In this document: piece after piece, positions 12,101 to 27,100 of the stretch | Numbering within the stretch: the first letter of the stretch is position 1 | Layout: each line of letters starts with the position of its first letter | Source: Eretmocerus hayati | Taxonomy: Eukaryota > Arthropoda > Insecta > Hymenoptera > Aphelinidae | DNA: 64,000 nucleotides | NCBI GenBank assembly: GCA_029851415.1 | Contig: CM056741.1 | Span: 64,222,282 to 64,286,281 of the forward strand | Direction: 5' to 3' | Notes under the pieces: generated by a model | The model's database searches: none | The model's input: the letters and a program-made list of their open reading frames with translations, nothing else | Told to the model about the DNA's origin: nothing | Made by a program: the position numbers and the translations under genes

Positions 12101-15100
12101 TTGATGGCAAAAACGACTGCGTCTTTAGGTTTGTTGTGAAAGATCTCAATGTGCGTCAGAACGCAAAAACTCTTTACTCGAATACTTTCGTAACCCATGA
12201 TTATCGCCATAGCTCGGAAATGGCTGCAAACCCTAACTCTTGCTAAAATTACCTAAAAGCGCTCAAGCCTAAAATATAATCTCAATTTCAGCATAAGTTG
12301 TACTTCATGTGTGATATTCTGGGATAGACACATCATCGAAAAAGTCTCTCATTCGAGCTCTCATTACGTTAATGAGAGTGTCACAAATGACAGTAAAAAA
12401 GAGATCTCGAAATTTTTGGAAATCTCTTTCAATCTATAAAATATGATACAGTAAGTGAGATCGATCCTTTGAAATACCACATGCTCACGCAATTCTGCAG
12501 AGGATGTGGACTTTTGTTATTATTACCTGTAAGTCAGGAGACTGCACAAGGAGTTGGCGGTCGAATGAAGCAGCGAATCAAGTTCGACGCGGGGCATGGT
12601 GCCGTTGAGATTTTCCGTGCAAATCTTGCCGAGATCGCCCTTTTCGTCGAACACGACGTAGCCCTCGGAGCTATAGCTCGCCGGGTGGGCGCTGTCTCCT
12701 GGTCGCAGACGAAGCGACCTTATGCTCGGAGCCAATGACACTACGTAAACATGAGTTATATTATTGCAAAATATACTTAGAGATAACAAATTCAATCGTG
12801 TTACCTAAAGCGCCGGATTCAGTGATACGAACAGTGATTTGTATTCGGTTTCGCTTTTTTCGAAAATGTATCAAGTCATCAAATAGCTCTTTTCTCAGAT
12901 GTCGATAAGTATTATCAATACCAAGGCATGGGAAGTTTACATGGCCACTGTTTATGTCGTATTCCATGAGAGAGATGATGAATTCCATTTTAAAAAGACA
13001 GATGAAAAATAGTGATGTCTCAGATCGGTTTCTCGTGATTTTTATTCGAATCTTAGGTCCATCATATTGAGTTTTCCCCCACTAGGAGGTCTCGCTAAGA
13101 TTTCGGAGACGCCTGCGAAGCTATTTCTGTTTTGCTTTTTGATTCCAACAGAGCATCAAAATCATAATCTTTCTTCTACTGAATTCGATATATCTTGACT
13201 TTGACTTAAAATAATGCGACGTAACTTGCAGCGTTCGAAAGACCTTGGAAAGACCAATCGAAAATGACCTTGAAAATTTTTATTCGACCATTTCAGGCTC
13301 TGACCCGGCAAAATTCAAAAAATCAGGCTAGCCTGATTATCTCAGGAAGCAATTTTTTTAATTTTTCAAAAATATGATTTCTCATGCAGAATTGCACGAT
13401 CTTTGCGTTGATATTGGTGCAAAGTTGGTTTTTTACTGTATTATGCGTTTTTTTGGTCAATTTTCTGATTTTGCATTCTCTGCATGACCAATCAGAAAAC
13501 AGGGATTTCTGCGCATGCGCGTGGCTTGACGAAATACGAATTCACAAATTCTGAAGCAGTTCGAATCGAAAGCTGAGGAAGTTTTCTTGAAAATGACTAC
13601 GTGTCGAGTTCAATTTCGACGACTGGGACTGGAAATACACGGTTCTTTACTTCTTTAGACATCACCCTTGACAGCATCAAAAACAGCATGGATGCAAGCA
13701 AGAGAAGGGCTCAAGGCTCTGGTTCAGGATAAATTAGGTCATCTCGCTCGGACCATCCTTCTTTTTCAATCAAGCTGCCATATTTACTGACTGGAAACTA
13801 TGCTGGAAACATGACATTGACTTTAACAACAGGTTATTTTGAAGAAAACTTTCTCAGCTTTTGATCGAAATTACTTTGGAATTTCTTGAACCACGCACAT
13901 GCGCAGAAATCGCTATTTTCTGATTGGCTAGAGAGTGAACATTTTCAGAAAATTGACCAAAAAACGCATAAAACAGTGAAAAATAACTTTGGGCTAGTTT
14001 TATGGCAAAAGTCGTGCAATTTTGCATGAGAAAACATATTTTTGAAAATAAAAGAAAAATTGCTTCTAGAAATAATCATGCTAGCCTGATTTTTCCGGAT
14101 TTTGACTGATCAGAGCCTGAAATAGCTGAAGGGAAGTTTTTAGATTTCTTCAAGATCTTTCGAATGGTGCGAACTACGTCGCGTTATCTCGAGCCAAACT
14201 CGAGATTTATCCAATTTAGTAAAAAAAGATCACGATTTTGATTCCGTGGTGGAATCGGAAAGCAAAAGAGAAATAGCTCCGCGGGCGTTTCCAAAATGTC
14301 TAGGTGAAAACTTCATATTATGGACTACAGAATCGAATTAAAACCACGAGAAACCGATCCGGGACATCAGGACATCACCTTTCTTCATGAGTCGCTTTTA
14401 AATGGAATTCAATAATATTCAAAATAATTCTTGGACAGAATCACGAATAACAAAACACGGGATGAAACGGACAGAAAAGATGAAGCTTTCAAGTTCATGT
14501 GCAGAGATAATGCGATTTTGTCTGAGCTCACTAGCGCCGAACCGAATGTAAATTCGATCCAAGCGAATGAAAGCAGAAAACTTTGCCAAGACCGTTATCA
14601 ACTTGTTTCAACAAACAAAGCTACTTGCAGCAGCATCAGAGTTTCACTGCAGTCACCCGGGAAGAGTTGAGAAAACTTTTAGGTATAAGACAAGAGCGTT
14701 CAGTTGCGCAAGTCGGTAGTGCACTCGTATAGAGGTGAAAACTTCATAAATCACTAGTGAAGCACATCCGAATCTATCCAAAAGTATGTATAAGCTCGTG
14801 GCCAAACTTCACATTGTGATGGCACGTCTTGTTTCAATATAAGCTTTCATTGCATCTGATCGAGCCGATATTCAATGCCCGTAACGCAACACTCGCGAAA
14901 GAGCTTAGACGCACTATACCTGCAAAGAATAAGAGTGAAATCCAGTAAGACTGTCTTACACTCGAGAAAGACAGAGAAGCTCAGCTGCTGTTCTCGGAGA
15001 CAAACTGCATTCGACAAATCGATTTCGCGAGGAAACTTTGGTGCATCAGTCGTCCCTGCTCCGCGAGACTCAGTGTTAGAACTCAAACTCAAATTGGAAC

Positions 15101-18100
15101 GGATTGTTGAGATTGTAGGAGACGCGCGACGATGGGCAATTTCAAGATACTCGAATTGGATACAGGATCTATTTGGAATGCTTGAAGCTATTCGGGTGAC
15201 CAAGATTTATCCTACCGAGAAATGCTTGCTATGTTGTACATCGATGAGCAACGAACGCTCTGGCTTTCTAAACTATACACATTCCGTGTCAATCAAGCAG
15301 CTGCGATCTGATGAGATGGACCAAACATGGCCAACATTACAGAGTCGATTTGAAAGATGTAAGGGCTATGAGTTAATCGTCTGATCGGAGAAAAACGGCA
15401 AAGCATTGATATTCCTACTAAGTTTCTTAGATATCAATTATTATCAACGATGTTACAGGAAGAAATTTACTTTTATAAAAGTTCACGTTGCTCAAATAAA
15501 ATGGAAAGAAAAATGAGAAACCCTGGTCTCGAAAAATTTTGCTTGTTTCCACCATGATTTTGCTCGGGAATATCCTTGATGAATATCCCTCTGTAACAAC
15601 TTAAAAAACGTCCGCATCTCTCTAGTGTAAAAGTTCATCAATCGTTTCCATTAGAAAGTCGACTTCGTTGCCAAAAACCATCAGAATCGGAACTGCTCTT
15701 TCTTTTGAATTTGATTCGGAATTTCTCGATTCTGTTCCTGATCGTCAAAGGGCGAAAGGGAAGCCTTAGATTAATGACATGTACTACATTCTCTTTTATG
15801 ATTACTTGAACTAGGATCACTGGTGCAACAGGAAATGAACTTTTCAACAGTCTGAGGATTCAATATACATAAATGTTTCCAATTCGTTATTTAGAGGATC
15901 GATCGCCTTTAAAGTATCTATTTACAAAAGAAAATGGGCCTGAAGTATTTCTGAATCTCTCGTGAACTTTTAGATAATTTCATGGACTTTTATGCTCAAT
16001 CAAAATAATCCAAGAAAAATGCTCGGGCAAATGAGTATTCATGTGATAAGTAAAAATCAAAATAAGCATCATTTCTCAAGGAAGATCATTGGTTTTCAAG
16101 AAATTTCTATCGTGAAAGTCTATCAACATTTTCAAGGATAAGCAACGATTTTGGACAGTGCAAAATTTGATGGGTCTAAGTATCGCTGCTTCATGTAGGT
16201 ATAATAGCTACATCGGCTAAAAACATATACTCACAGCAGTCTCTTTCATCGCTAGCATTGGGACAGTCAATTTTGCCATCGCATCGTTTTGCCCGTGGTA
16301 TGCAACTGGTGCCAATTCCACAGTGGACATGACCCTCTCGGCAATAGGCGCAGTCTTTTTCGTCCGAAAAATCGGCACAGTCCACGATTCCGTCGCAGAT
16401 TCTTGACGACAGAGCGTTCGCCTGTAAACCCTCGATGCAACCTGCACACATACACACATGAAACATATGAGGCCATTTCGACTTTGTAAAATGCATATCG
16501 CATGAGCGCGATGTCAACGGCACCCGTTACCATCTCACCCTCGTCCTTTGCCTTTCGAGCCGGCTCACATCGTCCTTGCATATAGGTGCCCCATTATTAT
16601 ACCATCATTCGAGATGACGAGGGCGGACAGCTGCTTCTACTATTACTGCACTGGGACTACTTCATTTTGAATGAATTCAGAAAGCTCTGGTTATCTTTCT
16701 ACTCTACTGTCATATGACGATAACTGTAATGGCTCACCCAATCTCGTTTCATAAAATATTCCTGAAGGACTACATATTTCATTCAGAGACTTCAGACAGA
16801 CTTTGTGAGTCGTGTGAGAGTTACTTTATCCTTGATTTGACAGTCGGTAGCGGGTTGTTAAAGTTTGCCTTAGTACAAAAACTGTTCTGTGAATTTTATT
16901 ATTTTACTAGAGATCTTGAATTTGCAATCTCTAGCCTTACAAGAACAACTCGACATATCTTCTCTGAAGGTTTGAGATAAGAAACACAAGGTAAAACATG
17001 TAGCGTTAGTTGTACCTGAGTGACAACTCCAAGTCTTACAATTTTAGCAAGCAATTTTTGATATTAAAAAACATTGTTCCATAGACGCAATATCATTCGA
17101 GGTCGGGTTTAAAATACTGCTCTTGGCCGTGGCTTATATAGCTCCACAGAAACTGAATTCGTTAAATCCCTTCAAAAAGTCCACACAACTATTGTAACAA
17201 ATATTCTCCTCGATTGTCGTCAAATTATTGTACGTATGATAACAGTATCTCAGATTTAGTCCAAGAATTTGAAATCTGCCAGTCACTAATTTGAGTTCAG
17301 AAGGGGAAAATCAGTTTCTTGTGACGCGACTCGGATTTCGATTTTTCACCGAATATGACCAATTATCTACAACAGATCTCTATCACAGCTGACCTTTTCA
17401 TCGAAGAGTATTGACGTGGTATACAAAATGAGAGGACCCCACCCCTCTTCCAAATGCGATTATCTGTGTAATCATTTCACACATCAGTATTGGTTCGAAC
17501 ATGTAGGCTTGTAAAAAAACAAACTGTGTAGCAAATGTAACTCTATGTCAATGATCGCGTTCAAATATTCAAAAGCTAATTTTTTTTCGACAAAGAGTAA
17601 AAATTATGAGGTGGCGCAATGTTTTCGAAGCACTTCATTTGTCTAAGATGTTCGCACCTGGCTTAGATCGGCAACTGCCCTCGTCGGCGTACTCCGGGAA
17701 CCTCGAGCAGTCGAGCACCGCTTTGAGTTTTTCGGGTAGCCTTGGTCCACAGCCCGTCCAGAACTCTTTGCAGAAACTACGACAGGGTGGTCTGATCGCA
17801 TCCTCGGCGCCATGTCCGCTCAGGCAGACAGGCTGCAACACCTGACAGATGAAGTCGTACGCGTGTTTGTAACACTCGGCATCCACTAGCTCCCTGTAAA
17901 CGGAATTTTTTATTAATTTCCTTTTTAACACATTCGCTGCGGAGACTAAAATCGATGATTTTCCCCCCAAGTGCGGCGGGGCCCACTGGTGGGCCCCGCT
18001 CAATGTTATTTCCCATAAGGCCGAAATTCTCAGCACCGGGGGAAAGACACGCGGGGCCCACCGGTGGGCCCCGCCACGGCGTACGTGTTAATTGTTTCGC

Positions 18101-21100
18101 CGTAGTTAATTATTTATATTGATGATGGCAAATTCCAGTCTATCCTTTTAGAATAATTCTGAATTTTTCGTTCCTCCGTTTTTAGCGAGCTTCTAAGTTT
18201 ATACGGAGAACTCGAAAAAATGTTCAAATTTGAGAATTGATGGATAGCTTGCTTCCCAAATTCGAATTCCCCAGTTTTGGGCATATTTTTTTTGCAAAAT
18301 TCTCGTTTTGCAGGAAAATTTCATTTCGCGCGAACTAAAGAGACTTCTGAGTTAGCTTGTGACGATGTTTTTTTTTTTTTATTTGAGGCTCGAATATCAT
18401 GATATGATATAAAATACAGCTAATTTTGTCATCAAAATTCATCTGATTCCTTCCCCCGTATATCACGTTTGACCGATGAATGTTAAGGCTAGTCCGGAGT
18501 CCTCGCAAAACCGCAACCAGATAGGCACCGGCGTACTTTGAGGTTGCAGCTGCATCCAATGATTCTGAGAGCGGTATTATTGTTTATACGCTTTTATTGG
18601 TACTGAATGTGTTATTCAGATACTAGGCCACCTGTGAAATCTTATAACACGATACCATGCAAAGTTTCATGGCATTTCATTCATTAGGAATCGAGAAAAG
18701 CTTGAAGGGAATTTTTTGGTGGGACAGAGCGCGTCCTCGCCTATTTCGATTTATTCCTCAATAACATAACAATTCCGGCCAATATCAGATACTAGGCCCC
18801 CTGCGGTTTGGAATTTCCTATTGAATGAGCCCTCCCACGTTCAAAAATTCTGAATCCAGCTCGCAAAAACCTTGAACTAGTGTGAGCACGGAGCAGTATA
18901 ACTTGCTCAGCGAGCCAAAGAACTACGATTTTCCGAAGATATAGAAAGAATCCCCGGGTGTGGAACAACTCATTCGATGGGAAATATCATGGTGTTTCAC
19001 TTGCCATAACTCGTTTGGGTCGGAAATGTGAGGTTGAAATACTATGAGGCAAAAAAGTGGTTCATAATCTCCCATCGCACATGTAGTACGATCAAAGCGC
19101 CATCTATCAGGCAAAATATCCGGATTCACTACGGACTAGCGTTAAGGATTAGGCATGCGAACACACCTGAAGGCAATGATATCATCGTGAACCTGCTGCA
19201 AGCTCTCGTGCCCGACGAAATTCGGATACGAGGTAATGTTGTATGGGAGGTGCTTGCAGTAGGGAAACTCAATGGGAGCACAAATTCTCGGCGTCCTGGG
19301 CGTCGTCGTTGGCTGAGGTGGCTCAGTCTCCACTGTAGGAGTTGAATTCGTTTGCAGAGCCAGCCTGTCCACCGCGCTTATACTCTCCTGAACTTGCAAG
19401 CTCGTCGGCTCGATTGTCACGTTGTGGAAAAATCTTGAAGTGTCCGGGGATATTTCACGCTTCAGAACTCTGATCACGTCGTCTAATTCGACACCACCAC
19501 CGTATCGGGCGTCGAATCTCACGTCAAAGTGCACCATCAGCTCTTCGTTTTCAGACCTAATCAAGATACATTCCAAATTAATTAGGTCATCACATTAATC
19601 ATCAATAGGACTTGTATAATTTTGGGGTGATCAGTTCGTTTAGACTGAAATCAAGGCTAAAATGTTCCAATTGAATCAATATGGGGATAGGTTTCATTTA
19701 ATTCAAGAGCTGAGAGTTGAGGCTTCGATCCACTCTGTGATATTGAAAATGAGAGTAATAAGTCGTATCCGGAGTTGAAAGATGATGGATAGACTCAGAG
19801 TGAAAGGCTACTTGAAAATTCAATTAGCAGCTTCATGAGATTGAAAAAGAATAAAAACGTCATTCCATGTATATATCTATAATGCTTTGACGATCACCAC
19901 ACTATTAGTCGATTTTTCTTAAGAGCGGGCGAATCCTCTTGGGGGCACTATATAATTGAAAGATGAATTTATGGCGGTTTAAAAGCACCCGTATGTATCA
20001 TCGGACGAAATTATCACGAACTAATATTTTGTGAAAATGAAAGCAGAGAAGTCGCACCACACATTTGCTCAGCTCCTTCATTTGGGAAAGTATATACGGG
20101 GCTTATTGAAACCATACAATAAATCCATCACAAATGAAGAGGTGTACGCTGCGCGAAACTCATCGTAAAATGAGGTGAAAAATGGCTTTCCGATCAATCT
20201 AGATTGCGCTTTTATGTTTTTCGATTTCGCTTGATCAAACACGTTGCCCTCATTGCTCATCGTGAATCGAAGCAAGAACTGAATTCATGGTACGTTAGTT
20301 TTCTCCTCTGGAAATTTATTGATGAAAAGCCGCTATGATTTTATGTCCGATTGCGAGCAAATATTGAAAATGTTATACAGAAAACCAAACATTTAGAAAG
20401 TATTTGTGGAATTGAAAAACTCTGGTTTACATTGCTCTCTTTGGGATTTCCATTATCCTTAATCGGGTAAAAAACTGTTTCAAATTTTTTCATTTTTATT
20501 TTGATAAGGCATTCACTTGCCATTAGTATTCGGCCATAGGATTAAACATTCGTTGTGGGAATTCTGCGAATATTTCATTGGAAAAAACTCGTGCAAACTG
20601 GAGCATTCGGATGTAGATATATTTTGGGCTTTGTCAGATCAATGTCGAAATCGATCAAACTCAAAATTGATGGCCTCGTCGAGAGAGAGACCAAAATCCG
20701 GTTAGCTTTGAATGGGTAAATTGAAATCGACAATAGCTTACTCTTCGAAAAAGAGGATTTCGGCGCCGATAAAAGATATTTGAAGAGGGCTCCGACGAAA
20801 AACCAGATTGAGCCGATCACCGTAGATGCGTGAACGTTGACGAAATGCTTCGGAGTCCACCTTTCTGAGATCCGGAACAAAAGAATCTCCATCCGTAACT
20901 CGAAACATTCCCAAGAATTCTTGATCATTTGGGAGCTCTGACAAAAGAAAAGTTGCTGAAAAAGAGAATAAAGTAATTAGACTTCATTGTAGTTTGATTG
21001 ATGGATAATGCTTCTGTAACTCAGGATTCTATGGGTGCAGCAAAATCCTTGCATTGTTGTTACTTCTAGACTCTTTTGGTGGAAATTTTGGGCTATTTTC

Positions 21101-24100
21101 TTCATTGAATCAAGAGTAAAGGAATTTGACGAGAAGCGAGTTTGGCAAATCGCGAAGAACACCATCATGCATGATTACAAGCTGTCACCAAATAATGATA
21201 AATCTTCAGTCTTATCAAATGCCAATGATTTCAACTTTTTGAAAAAAAAGAATTCAACTGGAACGACGCAAATCATCTCATCAATTCTTACAGATATATT
21301 CATGGCAAGAGAAATGTCAGACTCCATTCGCAAATTCCAAGTCCAGCAATCGCAATTTGAGATAACTTATTTTTGCTGCATAAGTGTAGTTATCATATTA
21401 CAGTCTAAACTCATTCCATTAGAAAGTATACGATGACCAGCAGTCATTATCTCTTAAAGAGTAAAATAATAGCCAAAAAGTGGGAGCGATAATTTTCTCA
21501 TAACGTGTCAAGCATTTCAAAATAATTGCACTAGCAGATTAAGGATTAGAAATTACTCTATTAGTTTTTTCTTCGATCGTGGAACGTTTGAATTTAATTA
21601 TAGGCCTCATGAAGCGCTGAGAAACTGAGCTCACCAATTATTTCACACTTTCCACGATTTTTTGTGAACAATGTATACCAAAGATAAATCTCAATGAGCT
21701 CATTTCAACAAATTTTTCGACCACGATAGTTTCACAACGTAAAATGTACCAGCGTGAGTTTGTCGGCAGTTTTCCTAACCAGATATTAAGCTCAAAATGA
21801 AGAAACTTATCACCATGATGCTTGAATTAGTTTCTAAGTATTCGAACATGTATTTTCTGAGAATAATGCATGCATGTGCATGCCCAATATTCAGAACTAT
21901 CACTTACACAGATTTGGCTCAAACAGTTTTATTCTTATTCATTTCCCTACTCTAATGATTGAAATCCTGAAAACTATTCCATCTGGAGATAAAAAAATAA
22001 CGACCCAGCCAAAGTGACAATTTCTTGAAAACGACCCTATCCGAGACTCTCATCTAAAAAAAATGTGATGAAAATAAAACACATAATGTTGAGTTGCACA
22101 CTCCAACCAGACCCCCCGCACATCCCGGTTGGCTATACATGAGCAATATAGAGTGCAATTGCGCCACATAGCAGAAACAGAAACAGCAGCAGCTGCAACT
22201 GCGAGCCGACTCCCAATGAAAGCTCATTGCAAGCTCCTAGCTTTTATTTTCAACGAGCACCGCCTGCGACCCATCTACCTTCTTCCTTTTACTCTATACA
22301 TACATATATGTATATATGATTTTTCAAGTATATATACAGGTCTGGCCACGAAGCTCACACCGTAGACAATACTTGCCTGGGCTCGTAATGCGAGTCATCT
22401 CGCGCAAACGAGTGAAAAAGCTCGCAACGTGTACGTCTGCAAGCTTCTATATACTGGGAGGTGCTGCGCAAACGAATTGCAGTGTGTATACAGCCTCGGC
22501 GACGACGTTATCGCCTCTTTTCTCTTGCGAGTCGCAGAAAAGTCGCAAAGCAGAGGAAAAAATTGTGTCAGTGAGAGAGAGGAGGACGATGAGCGTGATG
22601 GGAGAGCTTGAAAGGTGCGATATGACAGAGTGAAAAAGCTCACTTCTGCCTCGCACACGTATGACTTTATGCATCTATCTTTATGTGTGTGTGGTTTGCT
22701 TTCTTTAATTGCCTCGGAGATGCTCATTCATTTCGTGCCAACTCGATTGTAATCATATGAAAAAAGTCCTGGGTTGGCACCTATGGTTACAAAGATAAAA
22801 ATATGGCCTTGAGATGAATATGTAAGATAAGCACTGCAGTGTCATGGGTCTGAATACCTAGATCATCGCGAACTGTCTAAACACGCTTTTTAGTATTTTC
22901 ATCTGAAAATTAATTCAATCGAATATCTATTCATCAAGATACAATGAGATATTTGTCCCGAAACACCTGCCGATCAATGTTGAACATGGAAAATTCATTT
23001 GGAAGATAATCTTACCACATGAAGTTTCATGGGCTGCCAGTCTGAGCATCAGGGAGTTATCTTGAAAATTTGTAGATTTTATGAAATATCCATGCACTCC
23101 TACTGTAAGTGACATTCTCAAATACCAGTTTAAGTCACTTCTGTATTTTCGTGACATTTGGGTTATCACAATCAAAATGTCAAGAACGTCAACCATTCCC
23201 ATAGGTCAATCGAGTATCTTTTGTATTTCAATTTTAGGAAAAAAAGTAGTCACTATTCGTCAAAATATGACATGAAACATAATCCATTTTGAAATAGTAT
23301 TTTCAATACAAGGGCAGGAAAGTTGGGTTTTGCTTTTCGAATGATTATTTTCGGCCCAAGTCGAGGCCCAAGTCTTGGCGAGGGTCGAAATCATAAGACC
23401 GTGCGATCACGAATAAAGCAAAAAACTTCACGCCCGAGTGCTGAAATACATTTTTCGATCGACTGTGCTTAAAACATTGCTTTACGCACGGTAGTTTTCG
23501 TTTACTTTACGCCCAGTCGATCGAAAAATATCGTACGAAACGACTTCGATACTTCACGCACTGTCGGAAACTTTACACACTCGAGTAAAACTTTCCGGCA
23601 GTGCGTAAAGAATCAAAGTCGTTTTGTAATATACTATTTACACCCGAATCGAATTAGTATATTATGACACTGCACGTAGATGGGTAGTTTTGTGCAAAGG
23701 ACTGTTTATGGCACGAGCGAAGCGAGTGCTATAAGTCCTTGGTAACAAAACTACCCGTCCGCACGCAGTGTCATACGTTATTTTATAGCAAGAGAATCCA
23801 AAAATCATGTTCAAAGTTGCGATTTTTAGGTTAGAGTGCTATAATAGTACATTTCGATACAAGGGCGTAAAACATTTTATTCGCGTCCGAGTGATGGGTT
23901 TCCGGCCCGAGCCGCAGGCGAGGGTCGGAATCATCACGAGGATGCGAATAATAGGTTTAACGCCCGTGTATCTAACTATACTTTTCGATAAACTGTGAGT
24001 AAAAGTCAACAAACTGTGCGCAAAGTGCACTTTTACGCACAGTGTATCGAAAACCATTTTTTGACACACTCTGCGAGAAAATAACTTTTCATTACTCTAA

Positions 24101-27100
24101 CCTAAAAATGCCGGGTTTAAGTAGGATTTTAGGGTTCTCGTAATGAAAAAATATATCCGCACCTCGCTTGTAAACCCATTTTGGGCACTGGAGGACATGT
24201 CTGTCTCGCTTCGCTCGACAGACAAACTGTCCTAGTGCCCAAAATGGACAGTACTGATTTTCCACTTTCTCTCACAGTTTGTCAAAAAATAGTATTCGAT
24301 ACATCGGTGTGAAACTTATTTTTCGCATCTTCGTGGTGATTCCGACCTTCGCCTACGGCTCAGGCCGGAAACCCAACACTCAGACGCGAAAAAAAGTTTT
24401 TCCACCCTTGTATCGAAATGTACTATTTCGACAAACTGTGAGAGAAAGTGTAAAATCAGTGCGAAAAAGTTACTTTCTCGCACAGAGTGTCAACAAATAC
24501 TATTTAATGGTTCAAAGGTCGAAATGCGTGTTGACATCGAGCAAAAAGCCTATCGCGAAGTAGATTTCGACTGTCGATTTCCTGGTAGACAATATTTTGT
24601 AAGGTGAAATCTTTTCGACGGCTTATCTCAATATTTCCAAACGTACTCTAGCTCATTTCAAAGCTCATTCGAGGAACTTGGAAATGAGCTGGCGTGCATC
24701 TAATTTTGATCAACTGGAGTTGAACTGTTTTAATTTTTCCAAAAAGTGATTATTGGAAGTTTACAAAAGTGTGTGACCACTTGCGCCCATCACTCAAAAC
24801 CATGTAAATCGACTATGAAGTGCATGGAGTCGTTTTTATCGCCGTGCAAACACGTTTGGAGCTTTTCGTCGATCCTCAACACTAATCTCGACTTATGTTG
24901 ACACGATGAACACGTCCTAAATACAAACTTTTGAACCACATTTGGGCACATTTGCACCTCATGTTTCACAATTGGTCTCCGTGTTTTGCTCATAAAACAG
25001 CTTCATATCCGAGATTTTCAAGCCCATACAAAGGATTTTGAGCGCCCTGAAAAAAGAAATCGAATGCACTGATGTACATTCAGATTGGTTGAGCCCGAAA
25101 ATATTGGCATTGATCCTACTGTAAGCGATTTCTTAGCTGTGCAAACACGGGAAATGGAAAGCTCGTTTTGAATTCTCTGCGAGATGCTGAAATCATCTGG
25201 GGTCACCCGTAATCGTTCCCATATTCTAACAACACAAACGTGAAAAAAATTTGGATGAAGGTGAACGAGGACCCATCCCCGAGATCAGCTATAGGTTAAC
25301 TTATACCTTACTTATTTTGCAGAAAGTTTTCATGTCATGAGATAAAACTACATAGCATCAAAAGCGTGTCTATATGGATACGACCAAAATCAGAAATTTT
25401 CCACGATGACACTCCGACGTGATATATTTATACATCAGTCCGGCGCGTTTCCACGAACGTTTATAATTCATTTTCCAACACCAGAAGGTTTGCATGTGTA
25501 CGTAAATTTTCCACATGAAGTGTCATCCCTTGAAATTTTCAGTTTTTACCTTTACTTTTAGTCGAAAATTCTCTTGTCCTGTCGATCCGACCCGATCCGC
25601 GTCAGAGCGAGCCAGATATTGTATAATAATGAAGGTATGGTATACAGAGACGAGATGCCCGAGGCGATTTGCGCAAAATGGAAATTCTCTTTGCCGGGCT
25701 CTTGGACCTCCTCTCTCTATCTCTTTCTCTCGTCTTACCTGCCTAGTTTCCTCGAACTTGGCTCAGCACAGAGTCACCTTGCGTAACCTATTCGAGCAAA
25801 ATTCACCCTCTCTCTCTCTCTCTCTGTGCAAGCTCTCTGCAAGCTCCAACTGGGACGTCTGATTGGCAAGGTGTACATACATATAGAGGTTATATCCATG
25901 CCAACAGTGTCTTTCTCAAGAGGGGATTCGAACGACACTCGGCGGGCTGATGTCTGAGATTGTCTCTCCAGACGAGCAAGAATGTACGCGGTACTCTGAT
26001 CAAGCACGATGTTTGAGCTACGAGGACAGACGGATCTGAATTTAGATCAAAGACGTATACCTTGGATTTCGATACTTTAAAATATACGAGACTCTACACC
26101 TCCACAAGATCGATTTTTATTTTCTTTATTCAACCGAGTTGGATTATTTTACGATTCGCTGAACTTCCGGAATGGTAGTTTCCGTACTATAGTCTTTTTT
26201 TTTTCTTCGTTTTACGACTGATATATTACGTGTGTTGCAAGTTCGACTCCTTACGGGATCCCATATGGGAACCATTCGCGAATCAAAGTATCTCGAAACG
26301 AGATCCGGGAAAACTTTCTCCGTACAAGTATATAGTACCTATAGGCATAAACGTGGAGAGGGGCGAGCTGGAAAAAATTGTCGATCTCCGAATCACCGTA
26401 CTTACTAGGATGGGGGAGGGGGCCGAAAGTTTTTTTAAATTCAATAAAAGTTTGCCTCTACAATTCAGGGAATATTGTCAAGCCACACGCGCGGGACATG
26501 AGTGCAGTTTGAAAATTTGCCGCGTGAAAAATAGTTTGAATATATCGCTGCACGCGCGTCGACACAATTTGTCAGCGCGCTCTCTGTGCAAAAATTGTTG
26601 GCACCGTGAATGAAGGAAGGGGGGGCATTAGGTCATAGTAAAAGTTTGAAGGAGCCAAAGTGTTATATTACATAGATATAGATGATATTCTGTCGGTGCG
26701 AGAGGTATTGAAAGCGATTAAATGCAAATCACGGATGGTAATAAATTGAAATTCGAGTTTTTCCAAGGGGTCGCGCAGTGTTTCTTGCCTGCAGAAACTG
26801 AGGTCCACGAGCATTACAGACCGAAGTATAAGACTTGGAATCTGCCCTCGAATCTGCCGCCTGCGAAACTGTATAGGTTATACTGTGAAGCCGGTCGGGA
26901 GTGCTGTTCAACTAACTGTGTTTCGCTTATTTGCATAATGTCTCAAACTTGACTCTAGCACACAGTAGGCGTCCGCCTGTTCTAATTTATTTAAGATATC
27001 AGCGCCATGCACTGCGCTGCAGAGTCTTCGAGCCTTGCGCTCTACGCCAAACTTTGATTTGACAATTAGATTCGAATGGCTCTTTACAACTGCTGTTCAA

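Larger units (their letters stand above)
12741..16234 (-). other. Corin-like intron 5
   Basis: 3.49 kb intron separating the LDLa and SRCR exons, largely occupied by the 1.4 kb foldback element. The remainder (14.4-16.2 kb) has only weakly supported open frames. Confidence 0.6.

Noticed and set aside
12761..12988. 75-codon minus frame just before corin-like exon 6
   Set aside because: No acceptor gives an in-phase exon, and direct joining of exons 5 and 6 already matches the family layout.
26230..26613. 127-codon plus frame in intron 1
   Set aside because: No recognisable domain, no promoter, and composition like the surrounding intron.
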